Of a stretch of DNA of 63,177 nucleotides, positions 41,218 to 52,071 are shown in pieces. The notes under the pieces are model-generated. The model was not told where the DNA came from and did not search any database. It saw only the letters and a list, made by a program, of their open reading frames with translations. Position numbers and translations under genes: made by a program. The DNA is from Phallusia fumigata (lineage: Eukaryota > Chordata > Ascidiacea > Phlebobranchia > Ascidiidae), in contig QXVZ01024522.1 of assembly GCA_008931825.1 (NCBI GenBank), forward strand, positions 1 to 63,177, given 5' to 3'. Position 1 is the first letter of the stretch; every line of letters begins with the position of its first letter.

Positions 41218-43671
41218 ATGGATCATATAAACGTTAATTTTATGCTGATTTGCGCATTGGTGTTTTTTGTGACATCAAAGTGCCAAGGAGCAAATCAAGT
41301 TATTCTTACTTGTGGAGGCAACAATGAAGATTCGATACCAGGTCCTGCTGGTCCTCCCGGAAAACAAGGTCCTCCAGGGGTGACTGGACCCCGTGGTTTG
41401 CAGGGAGTACCAGGAGCAAACGATACTTGGAAAAATGCTTTTAATAGACTCGAAGCAAGATTGGAGAAGTTAGAAAACGCCTTTAACAGGATAAATGAAA
41501 GCATAAACATGAAAAAAACAAATCTACAAACAGCAGGTTCCCTAGGTTTATTAAATAATATTGTTGTGTCAATAGAAAACGCTGCTGTAACGTCGCACCT
41601 ACAGAATAGAGGTTGGAAAACTGCCAATGCAAGTAGTCGAATTTTTCTGTGACACGCGCTAAAACAATTACGCGGTTTTCTTGAGACAAAAAATGCGGCA
41701 CATATCACAGACACACCACAAATGTCACAAAGCCCTCTGTAAAATTATAGGTTACAATCAGTTATGCGGGAGCAATGAGGTGGTAGGGTAATAATACAGT
41801 CCTGCTAACATCGTCGCACAGATCACAAGGATCAAAGGCAGTTATGAATTTTTTACTGCAATAGTTTATTTTGCGTAACGCACATAAATGTATAAAAGAT
41901 AATAAAACCTATCAGTAAATTAACCACATCGTACAATACAATGTAAAAGCAGGAGATTTTAGTTTGGTATCAAACTAGCCGAAACCACCAGACGTTGCAG
42001 CTGCTCTATAGGAACGTGTTGCACTAACCTCTTTATTGTAACTGATAATTAATTTTGTGTAGGAAACAACACTGGTTTGCAACAGGTAAGTTGCAGGGAC
42101 GCGAAAAGTGGAGGCAGCAACTCGAATGGTGTCTACTCCTTTAATTCACCGGTTAGTTATCGAGGGTATTGTGACATGGAAACAGACGGCGGGGGATGGC
42201 TGGTAAAAAGTTGAATATTTATCTTCTTTAACTTTGATCTGAATAATTTGAAAGTTTGCAGGATAGGACGTAATTTTAAAGCAAACATGATAATTTTGTG
42301 TACACCTAAAAAATTTCCACAAAGTCTTGGTTGCATATGTCATTAAAATATAAAATTTCTGGTTTTTGTTTTTAGTGAGTAAATACAAGTAAAAAATTTC
42401 TACACAGTAAAAGATTGCCGCATTTTTGGCACAGAACTTGCTGACGGCAACTAAAGTTGGTGGATGTGGCAGTTTTTAGGGTGTTGTGTAATCACTGGCT
42501 CAAACACATTTTCATGTGAACACAGCGCACTACTTTGGCCGAATACACCACGCATCCACGAATAACAACACAATCACATATACACATATCTTACAACCGA
42601 ATTCGGGGCAACTTCAGGTTAAACCAAAAAAGTTACCAAAGTAAAACTTACCCAATTGAACATTGTTCGGCCAAACCTAAAACAAAAGTTTAAACGAATT
42701 TACCCTTTACCACACAGTTTAACACACTAGACCTTTTTCTTTGTTTTATTTTTATGTTAAATCAGTTTCACTACTTAGGTGATACAGAAACGATACGACG
42801 GTTCCACTGATTTCTCCAGAGGTTGGGAAGAATATGAAAATGGTTTTGGTTTGCTGACCAAAGAGTTTTGGATCGGTAAAATACAAATCTATTTTTAGTA
42901 AGGTGCAGGTTTAAAATGAAATTCAAAGTGTATGATACAAAGCTAGGTTTGTCAAAACGGGCACAACCAAACTTAAAAGCTTTCTGTAGGTTTGCGGCTG
43001 ATACATCAACTGACTGCTTGGAGAGCACACGAACTTCGGATTGACTTGGAAAATTTTGATTCGACTAAAGTTCATGCAAAATACAGGTAGAGAAAATTTT
43101 GCCATCGGTAAGGTTGGGCAGTACTTTTGCAAACGTTCTGCTCTGTTATTTTGGTCCCAGCATCTTTAGCATTGGATCTGCTGACACCTTTTATCGTCTG
43201 AATGTTGCAGGATTCAGTGGCAATGCAGGTCAGTTGACAAATAAACAAACTTTATTTTTCTCACAAAACAATATTAAAGTGACCCAGTAACAGATATGAA
43301 GTCAACCCATGTGTAAACAGTTTTTTAATCAAATTTATGCATTAAATCGATAACGCCTCTTTAAAACTTAAATCGATGGTTAGAACTGGAAAGGATCTCC
43401 CTAAGGTTTGCATTACATACTTGATTTTTTAGGGGACCGGTTGGCTTACCACAATCAAATGTCCTTTACCACTAAAGATCAAGACCATGATCGATCTACT
43501 GGCAATTGTGCTGTGACGTACTTAGGAGCTTGGTGGCATAACAATTGTCACCAATCGAATTTGAACGGAAAATATTTTAACGAAGAAACGACCGACGCAA
43601 CTTCAAATCGTTGGAATCCTGCATCACGAAAATCGTCCGAAATTAAAATTAGACCCGTTTTGGAAATTTGA
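41218..43671 (+). CDS. Gene B: ficolin-like lectin (short collagen stalk plus fibrinogen-like domain)
   Basis: Six exons: 41218-41536, 42063-42202, 42779-42875, 42990-43086, 43161-43228, 43433-43671, giving 319 residues. The start is the ATG seven bases after a strong acceptor; upstream open sequence lies in the presumed intron/outron. Order: signal peptide (1-24), ANQVILTC with a Cys suited to interchain disulfides, nine Gly-X-Y triplets (42-68), a predicted coiled coil (about 70-100) and FBG (107-319). The stalk contains PGKQGP, matching the vertebrate MASP-docking motif Hyp-Gly-Lys-X-Gly-Pro. FBG landmarks are [29 protein letters not shown] and [11 protein letters not shown]. Nine triplets is short compared with vertebrate ficolins. 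Exon sizes 140-97-97-68 and their phases equal those of gene C. The role is inferred: a soluble sugar-binding recognition protein that may activate complement. The donor of exon 1 (G|GTTCCC) is weak, so its 3' end is the least certain boundary. Confidence 0.88.
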
Positions 43672-45009
43672 TTGATTTCTAAATCATATCTGAAAACTTC
43701 CACTTTGTCGCATTTCTTAATGGTGTTAGGCTGTAACAAAAAATTCTTTCATCATGCGCAAATGTATAAACTCAAAAGGCCTGTGGTAATAAATGTAAAT
43801 TATCTTAGAGTCGTATTTAACTTTCAAAGTAAGTTTTGTGAATAAAGTCCGACTAGATAATCTTGAGTGAATCTCGATAATATGCATCACTATTTGCATT
43901 GTCAAATCGAGTACTATGATAAACACTTTCTCAAATACTACGCAAACATGGCGAAAGCCCCATTCAGTTTTAACTAAAGGTAATTGGGTAACAAATATCT
44001 AGTTCTTAAATCTTGGTTTAATTTTTTGAATCGTGCCTAATTTTATAACTTTCTAAGATGTCATGACATAGCTGTTAGGCGAGCGACCGCTGAAACAATT
44101 AATTACTGTTTGAAAATCATTTACAAATCGACCTATTTTTTAATAACTTATATCCCGTTCTGATTTGGAGTAATAGCTTTTTAAACATTGTCAAGTAAAT
44201 GTATAGACTTGAATCATATAATTTTTACCGAAAACGATCGTAATTGGCACTACGTACACATGGCGGCTAAATGATTTAAACGCTTGAGATACAATGTGTG
44301 ATTTTCGGTGCAATTGCGTTCGCTTTGCAATTGCGTATACTCACAAAAAAGTGTGTACTTAAGTTAGAATAAAATTAATTACTAATTGGAGTTACATAGC
44401 ATCGGTTGAACAGTCGTTAATAAGAGGATTGTGTTCGAGAACCTGTCCTTCACACTGACGCAGCATTTGATTGAGACAAAAAGGATATCAGTGTCTGTCC
44501 TTGCTGGTCTCCAACTGGTGTCAGTTCGCCAATTGACAAACGCCAATCGCGATCAATGTTTTGCGCAATGCAGTTAGTTGATCAAACAGTTTTCGTTGCC
44601 TGAATAATTACGATGTAATAAAATCAAATGAAAATGTAAGCACCGGTGCCTAAAAGTGCAATTTAAACATTGAACCGGATCAAACTATCTGCGCCGCCCA
44701 AAAGAAAAACGCCAGAGATATTTTACGATAAACAGATTACCTCATTTTACCATACCAACTGTCTCCCTCTCCAACACAAAAAAGTTGACTGATTATTTCC
44801 TTCCCGTTGACGTGTGAATGCTGAAACTGACAAAGGATTTTTGTAAGCTTAGGTCGTGTTTAAAGCTGTTGATTTCTGTTTGATCGGAGACAACATTGCA
44901 CAGACCTACAACTAAACAAGCTTTGAGCATAATTGCCTGAAGTTAATTAGCAGTAGATATAATGACAGAAGAGTGGGACATCGATTTGTACTTGTTTTGC
45001 AGCTAAGTG
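43672..45009. other. Intergenic region between genes B and C
   Basis: No gene seen. AATAAA at 43841-43846, about 170 bases after the gene B stop, is the likely polyadenylation signal of B. A pyrimidine-rich acceptor (CTTGTTTTGCAG, ending at 45002) lies seven bases before the gene C start, the same spacing as in gene B. The remaining sequence is A/T-rich and must contain the gene C promoter, whose position I cannot define. Confidence 0.55.
43841..43846 (+). terminator. Polyadenylation signal of gene B
   Basis: A canonical AATAAA about 170 bases downstream of the gene B stop codon. It is the first such hexamer I found on this strand after the stop. Confidence 0.55.
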
Positions 45010-47138
45010 ATGGAATTTCTAAGGGTTAAATTGGTAATATTTATTTATTTTTTTATGCTTGGGTCATCATGTCAGGGAGCCAATCAAGTGATCCTTACTT
45101 GTGGGAGCAATGAGGAACAAATACAAGGTCCTGCGGGTCCACCAGGGAAAAAAGGCCCACCAGGTATGACCGGGCCCCGTGGCTTGCAAGGAGTCAAAGG
45201 AGAACCAGGAGTCAACGATACTTGGAAAGATACTTTTGCGACAATGGAAGCAAAAGTGGAGATGTTAGAAAGCGATCTTCAAAATGCGCTGGGTTGGTGA
45301 AATTAAGTTTTAAAAAGTACGATATTAAATCCGTTTTTGTATCAACAATCTAACGCCTAATTAAAAATTTAGAAACCATCGCCCGTTTAAAACTGACAAG
45401 TTGTAAGGACGCGAAGTCTAAAGGTTTCAACAAAAGTGGTGTTTTCCTTGTATTTTCATCAGTTGATTATCAGGCGTATTGTGACATGGAAACTGACGGC
45501 GGAGGATGGTTGGTAAGCTGTTCATTGTGCTCTTTGTTTCAACTAGTGTCAAAAATTAGAAAACTGCAACAAACGTTTAACGCCACATGTATACATTTAT
45601 CAGTCAGTCATCTTTGCATTGATGTGCAGGTGATACAAAAACGCTACGATGGTTCAACTGATTTCTACAAAAGTTGGGATCAATATGTAAATGGATTTGG
45701 TTCACTGACAGAAGAGTTTTGGATTGGTAAATGTGTTATATGGCCCTTTTGAACGGTGCAGCCAATGCCTTAAATTAAATTATGTCATTTGCTCTAGCGA
45801 TTTTGCACATTGTTTACCACCAAATGTCATTTTTGTGTGATAAGTAGTCCAAGATACTTCTGTAGGTTTGCAGTTGATGCACAAACTGACAGCTTGGAAA
45901 GCACACGAACTTCGGATTGACTTGGAAAATTTTGATTCGACTAAAGTTTATGCAAAATACAGGTAGCGGAAACTTTAGTAACATTTTAGTACATTTAGGC
46001 ACTATATGTACGGAGGTTTTGAGTTGCTTTAATTTTTTGTTTCAGTAACTTCAGCATTGGATCCGCTGATACGTTTTATCGTTTGACTGTTGGGGGATAC
46101 AGTGGCAATGCAGGTGTATTTTCTGATAAACGAACACGATTTGCATATGTTTTTTTAAACTTATGTACAATGTGGAGAATTGCAAAATTAGTTCGGCTAA
46201 AATTTTTGTGACCTTTGTTGTTGCTCTACACACACGTCAACAGCACCCCTTACGTGTTTAACACTGTACCAGGCATTTCCTGTGCTAACGTCTTAACTTT
46301 GGTGTTAGAATTCAGATTCAATACCAGACAACGGGATAGCCAAAAATGGTTTAATGAAAAACTGTAAAATCGAGATTACCACTTCGAATGTCCTTGCGTT
46401 TTGCGGTGTTGTCAAAACGTTAAGATGTTTTTATCAATCACTAAGCTTGTGCTTTTCAAATATGAATCCCACAAACTTTAAATGATGTCAGATTCCATGT
46501 GCGTTTAAGAGCTGTTTCTTTCAAATTTCTAACATTTTAACAATTTGTGCACCAATCTTTGGTATCTATGACACCTGTTTAGATGTTATAGATCGTTGGC
46601 ATCTATAGTTTAGGAGGTTTAGATATTGTCAAATCAGCACAGTTTCTGTTGCGTCATAGTAGAACAAAACAAAATTACTTGTTTGTAAAATTGGTCCTTA
46701 GTTTAGTTTTTTTTTCATTTTGGCATAGAATGTTTTTATTTCATGCGTTAAGTGCACTGTTAAAATCAAAATTAAACCAAACACATGCTACAAATTTGGG
46801 TTAAATAAACTGCAAAAACTATAAAGCTTTCTAAATTTGCTAACAAATTGAGATTTGGTCACGTTTTATGCTAAATATGTGGAAATTGTTGCTTGGTTGT
46901 TTTAGGTGATATGTTATCCCATCATAACCTAATGCCGTTTACCACGAAAGATCAAGACCACGATCGATATTCAGAGAATTGTGCTGTTCTATACGTTGGA
47001 GCTTGGTGGTACAACCAATGTCACGTTTCTAACTTGAATGGAAAATATTTCAACGAGGAGTCGCGCAGCGCTACTTCAAACCGTTGGAATCCTGTGTCTC
47101 GAAAAAGTTCAGAAATGAAAATAAGACCCATAATGTAA
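45010..47138 (+). CDS. Gene C: ficolin-like lectin (short collagen stalk plus fibrinogen-like domain)
   Basis: Six exons: 45010-45292, 45373-45512, 45630-45726, 45866-45962, 46046-46113, 46906-47138, giving 305 residues. Order: signal peptide (1-23), ANQVILTC, ten Gly-X-Y triplets (40-69), short coiled coil (70-94), FBG (95-305). The stalk has PGKKGP, which fits the MASP-docking consensus. FBG landmarks are [39 protein letters not shown] and [11 protein letters not shown]. Exons 2-5 have the same lengths and phases as in gene B. Exon 4 is about 92% identical to that of B, while exon 5 is closer to exon 10 of gene A (4 differences in 68 bases). Exon 1 has a weak donor (G|GTTGGT), the only phase that joins correctly to exon 2. 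Role inferred as for gene B: secreted carbohydrate recognition. Its 3' end converges on gene D. Confidence 0.88.
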
Positions 47139-47778
47139 ACAATCTCTATACCTGGAAAAATATGTGAACCGCTTACATGCCTTGCCATCTTTGCAGTTGT
47201 ATATTGTCCAAAGAAGCAATTTATTGTTAACCCCTAATGGGCTGCCCTTTTGGAAACGGCATTTATAATGATTTTTTTGTCTTAAAACAATTCATCGCGC
47301 CTGTCTGCGGTGGTTGTAATGTATCTGACCTCTATGCCAGAATTATCACGTCGTTAGGTATATATCGTTGAGTTTAGCCTTTTATATTTACATTTACACA
47401 CATTAATCGCTTTTTTTAATCTTACAGCTTTAAAGGCTGGGACCCAGATATACGTGACTGCAAAAGTAATAGTTGTACCAAAACAACTAATGAGACAAAA
47501 CTTAACTTGGGGTAGGGTCAACTGTAAGATTAACATAAAAGAAATGAATTATTCCGATCAATTACACAAAAGTTTTTCAAATTTTATTTGCATTGTGACT
47601 TCATCAAATTTGTCATCGTTGAAAGATTTCGTAAAACAGGACACCAAAAAACATAGGTTATCGAGTCAAATGTCCTGTCCACACCAACTATATATTCTTA
47701 AGATGGAAACAAATTATTTTCCACTATAACTTGGCACTTGTGCTGTCGAGGATAAAATATTATTTAAACAACACAAGC

Positions 47779-47784
47779 AATAAA
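47779..47784 (+). terminator. Possible polyadenylation signal of gene C
   Basis: AATAAA about 640 bases after the gene C stop. No closer canonical hexamer was found on this strand, so the 3' untranslated region would be long. An earlier variant signal cannot be excluded. Confidence 0.35.
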
Positions 47785-47793
47785 ACCATGCAA

Positions 47794-47799
47794 TTTATT
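47794..47799 (-). terminator. Possible polyadenylation signal of gene D
   Basis: TTTATT on the plus strand reads AATAAA on the minus strand, about 265 bases after the gene D stop. It lies ten bases from the facing hexamer assigned to gene C, so the two transcripts would overlap at their ends. Confidence 0.4.
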
Positions 47800-48063
47800 T
47801 TTGTTAGAATGCGAAACAGCGATATTGCAACCTACGCATGATATGGCGAAAACCTCTCTATATAGGTCTCTGCATGTCAAAATATTTACATTTCTTCCTA
47901 CGAAAGTATAATCATTGCTCATCGCTAACGGTCCAGCCTGTAGATATGAACTTAGATTTAAAAACATTGCAAGGTGTCTCAAATACAACATTTAGCATTA
48001 ATTCCTGACGTGATATCGGCGATATTTGAATAAAATGTAAATCAAACCAAGCGTGTAGTAAAA

Positions 48064-50293
48064 TCAACCAAACATGCAGCAAAAAAAGTTGCCTTTATGA
48101 TGGGCTGCATTAGTGGTTAACCCCCATGCCGGAAGAGACCAAATGCTGTGCCTTTTTCCAATGCGAGAATCCCCCGCTTGTACCCAGTCATTGTACAGAT
48201 CTCTGTACAACAAAAGAGCTAACTGTATTACGTAATTTATACACTGTATAACCTTAACGACACGTGCCAATGTCTTGGGACACTGATGAATGAATGAGTT
48301 TCAGCAAAAACAAATCAAAATAAAAACCAGCAAATGCTTTTAGTCCCAATTAATCCAGGTAAAAATATTTGTCTAATAACGGAGATAAGAGTTAAAAGTT
48401 GGACAAATATACCCATGTTATTCCTAAAAACGATAAATCAAATAGTAAAGGCGATAAATTAGGGTTGTCCAAACAGTAAAGTGGTATTATTTTATCCAGA
48501 AGATATTTCAAATAAAATATAGTCCCAAAAATAACAAACAAATCAACAAAACTTTTGTGGGAACAACAAATTTTACCCGGTTTGCGTTTTTACTGACAAT
48601 TTAATTCCGCAAATTGCAGGGTGTGTACTTTAGTATTTATTAACCCAGTGTATTTGTCCAAAAAAACAACAATTACAAATTTAGTTATCTCACCTTATGG
48701 GTAACCAAGTGTCACCGGTAAATTTCATAACTGCTGTGTTGTTTCCAAACGGAAATATTTCGGAGTAGGAGCACAGCTGTCCATTCTCCTGACGACAGAA
48801 GTCAAAAGCGTACTGCCATGTGAGCCCAGTCACGAAGTGCTTTCGAACACCGCTTTCTTCCGTTAACAAAAATTAAGTAGGCTACATACATAATAAATGT
48901 AATTGCATGAAAACATACAAAACGTCCTGCCTTAAACAAATTAGTTTTGTGTTACAAATTTTGATCGATGTCTCAGAAAATGAGTCAGGGCTTAAACATG
49001 GAGTCTAGATTCAAAAGGTCATGACTACATTAAAGCTAAGCTTTGTTGGCTTTATTTTTCAGTTTATGGTTCCATTGAACAAATTCCAGCTTGCGAAGTT
49101 GGCTTTATTTTTCAGTTTATGGTTCCATTGAACAAATTCGAGCTTGCAAAGTTGGCTTTATTTTTCAGTTTATGGTTCCATTGAACAAATTCGAGCTTGC
49201 GAAGTTGGCTTTATTTTTCAGTTTATGGTTCCATTAAACAAATTCGAGCTTGCGAAGTTGGCTTTATTTTTCAGTTTATGGCTCCATTAAACAAATTCGA
49301 GCTTGCGAAGTTGGCTTAATATCAAAAATCATGACTCAGTTAAAGAGCCAACCAGGCAGCGCTTAAACATGTTGACTTTATGGTAGTATCATGAGACCAA
49401 AACCCAGTACATTAAGCGCTTAAAACGTTTGCTATCGAAAAGATCTCGAGTCCATTAGCGCGTCTAGCCAGCACCAAAACATGTCGGCTTTATGTTGGGA
49501 TCGTGATCTATGTTCATTGCAGCTGTCCCCTTAAACTGTTTTTGAAAAATTATGAATCCGTTGAATAGGCCTGGGTTGGCTATGCTTAAAAGCGCATGCC
49601 TTGATTAAAGCCTAATGAACGGGCAGACACAAATCGGTGAAGAGTCACTCAATTAAACCTACCAACTGCATTGCCTAAACATGTGAACTATTTTTCAAGA
49701 AATACTAAAATATTTTTTAGCAAACTAACAGAACGTAAAAAGTTGCTTGTCAGTTCATAAACAGTCTGGCCTCGAAATAAGCAATCAGGAATTAACTCTG
49801 TCATGGATTAAAGTTAATTAGGGTTGAGGAGTTGTAATTTTCTGCGGCGGTGACAATCGCGGCAAACCAGTCAAACCAAGTGGAAACATGCAATAATGAA
49901 TACAACAATAATATACCTACAAAATGCAACATTGATGGAACTTGTATACCTAATAGGATCATAGTTCAATTAATTAAGTGTTAAACAAACATAAAAATTC
50001 AAACAACCTCTAGCAAACAGCAGGTCCCTCTTGATTTTTTCCAGTTTTGCTTCCAGCCGGGTAAAAGCATCCAGCCAAGTATCATCTGCTCCTGGTTCTC
50101 CTTTGACTCCCCGCAAACCACGGGGTCCAGTCACCCCAGGAGAACCTTGTTTTCCCGGAAGACCAGCAGGACCTGGTATCGAATCTTCATCGCTGCCTCC
50201 ACAAGTGAGGATCACTTGATTTGCTGCTTGGCACGACGAGGCAAACATACAAAATACTGTATAAAACGCTACCACTGTAATAACTTTGGCCAT
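48064..50293 (-). CDS. Gene D: ficolin-type collagen stalk fused to a non-fibrinogen Trp/Cys-rich domain
   Basis: Three minus-strand exons: 50293-50008, 48856-48694, 48202-48064, joining in phases 1 and 2 to give 195 residues. Exon 1 is plainly homologous to exon 1 of B and C: signal peptide (1-23), [10 protein letters not shown], ten Gly-X-Y triplets (41-70), coiled coil (71-95). The other exons encode about 100 residues unrelated to FBG: LTWQYAFDFCRQENGQLCSY, then EIFPFG, GDTWLPI, NDWVQAGD, PAWGL and a final FFCC. The WxxAxxFC...GxLC start recalls C-type lectin folds, and I associate the whole pattern with uncharacterised marine proteins, but I cannot name the domain. The stalk motif is PGKQGS, keeping the Lys of the MASP-docking motif but not its last Pro. 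Intron 1 carries a 53-bp tandem array. Likely a secreted oligomeric recognition protein; its ligand is unknown. The acceptor of exon 2 (GGAAG|AA) is acceptable, not strong. Confidence 0.78.
49045..49318. repeat. 53-bp tandem repeat array, about 5.2 copies
   Basis: Units begin GTTGGCTTTATTTTTCAG at 49045, 49098, 49151, 49204 and 49257, followed by a partial sixth unit. Copies differ at only one to three positions (for example CCAGC/CGAGC, TTGAAC/TTAAAC, GGTTCC/GGCTCC). The array lies in intron 1 of gene D. High similarity implies recent expansion or homogenisation. Confidence 0.95.
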
Positions 50294-51339
50294 TTTTCAC
50301 AAACTTTCCACTAATCAATTACCATTCCTAAAAAGATAATGGTAGTAAACAACAGTAACGACATATAAACCTCGTAGCATCTACTTAAGGTCAGATCAGG
50401 GGGCATAAATAACTCATTGTCGAAAAATTATCTAATAACATCAATCCTTTCAATTATAATAAAATTTCGCCTCGGAAAAGCATGTTTTTGGTTGTACACG
50501 CTGTTTATGAAATAAAGGTTTCAGCGTTTATAGTGCTTAACGATGCAAGTTTTCAAACAATTTTCTGGTTGCTGATGGTTGCCGTTTCGCTTTGCTTTAG
50601 CGGCTCTAAATAAATTACCTGAATTTAACTAGGTCTGGTTGTAGTCGTAGACAACTTAACACAGCATTACACACATCGGCCTAAAATCGCAAACAGTTCG
50701 CGTTTGGCGACCTAAACAAACGAAATCTGGCGAGAGAGACCTTCACAGTAAAATTTGTGTCTGAAATTAGCGCAGTCAGACAGATTTAGACGTCATATGA
50801 CTGCACGGAACGCGCTTTGGTTTTTATCGCTGGTTTATCGCACTTGCCTTTTTTCTCACGCAAAGTAGAAAACGAAAAGTCTGGGGATTTCTTAGATTTC
50901 AGATAACTTTCTATTTCCTCATGATTAGCTTCCCGACACCTATTTTGCTTGAATGAAAAGTTTTACCTACTATTTACCGGAAATTGTTACAGAATCATGT
51001 GGCTGCCATACTGGAACTTTTTCGTTTTTATCATGGGAAAAATATACAAGGTGTTGTCTTTTGCCCCATTTTCAAAAGTTGTCTAAATCAAAAAGCTTAA
51101 GAGAATTCCAAAACCTGTAAATTGAACCCTGTGACATCGTAAAATCACTCAACCGTATTACACGTCACATCGCATGATGTCGAATTGCACCACAATGCCA
51201 GCCTTTCCTACAACGTAACAATGTCAAAGGTTTTCTTTCTTGGTGCCATGCTTAGGTAAATTTTTGTGTTTCAGTTTTTGTGCCACGTGCAGTGTGCGTT
51301 AGGTTGTTGTTTAAGATTATGTGACATTAAAGTTCCTTC

Positions 51340-51540
51340 ACGAGAATTTCTCGTCAAATTTTGGTCTCGATTCTCGAGAAAAATATACAACTTGCTAAGG
51401 GTAAAACGTTTACGACACGCATTTTCAAACTTTTTGAAATACGATGTTTGTTTCAAAAATAGTTACGTGAATTTCTTGATTCTCGAAAATTAAGTTTCTT
51501 GTTTCTCGAGAAAGAAAAAAGTCGAGAAATCGAGAAACTC
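51340..51540. repeat. Cluster of TCTCGAGA-type palindromic motifs
   Basis: Within about 200 bases the motifs TTCTCGAGAA, TTTCTCGAGAAA, GATTCTCG and TCGAGAAATCGAGAAA recur in both orientations, a density far above background. The tract could form hairpins or be a degenerate simple repeat. I see no terminal repeats or target-site duplication that would make it a defined transposon. Confidence 0.5.
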
Positions 51541-51852
51541 TATGTGACAAAAATCAATAAAAACTAATTGATTTTGCGCTTTATTAGATGATAAGGTTAA
51601 AATGTGTCCCAAACTGATTATTAAATGTGAACCGTTGGTGATGCGAAGTAAGCCACGTTTGGTTAAAGTTTAAGCTGTATGCTCCTTATGTTTTTAACGT
51701 GTGCTGCATCATGTGTTCAGAATCCGTTTGCCGAGATTATGCAGAATGATTGACTACCCTGACCCAAAACTCTGGTATGCGTTATGATTAAATTACTTGT
51801 ATTTGTCGGCCTTTCATTTCGCTAACAACTGTGTGTTTTCTTCACAGAAAAC

Positions 51853-52071
51853 CGTGTGACTTGTACGTGAACATGTACGTATTCCCAAACGTGTTCGTGT
51901 TGAGCATTTTAGTTGAATACAAACCGTTTCCAGTAGCACGTTAGCAACACGCGTTTTCAGANCGTGTGACTTGTACGTGAACATGTACGTATTCCCAAAC
52001 GTGTTCGTGTTGAGCATTTTAGTTGAATACAAACCGTTTCCAGTAGCACGTTAGCAACACGCGTTTTCAGA
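51853..52071. repeat. Exact 109-bp direct duplication around an N: assembly artefact
   Basis: 51853-51961 and 51963-52071 are identical and separated by the single N at 51962. This is what results when two overlapping contig ends are placed side by side without merging. It should be treated as one copy in reality. Confidence 0.9.

Larger units (their letters stand above)
47139..48063. other. Convergent 3' region of genes C and D
   Basis: No coding exon recognised. It contains the probable 3' untranslated regions of gene C (rightward) and gene D (leftward), with facing polyadenylation hexamers around 47779-47799. The 91-codon frame at 47454-47729 has no recognisable content and probably lies in the gene C 3' untranslated region. 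Confidence 0.5.

Noticed and set aside
50031-50219. Plus-strand frame opposite the gene D collagen exon
   Set aside because: Its Pro-rich content is the antisense shadow of Gly-X-Y codons on the minus strand. The same shadow occurs at 41295-41714 opposite gene B.
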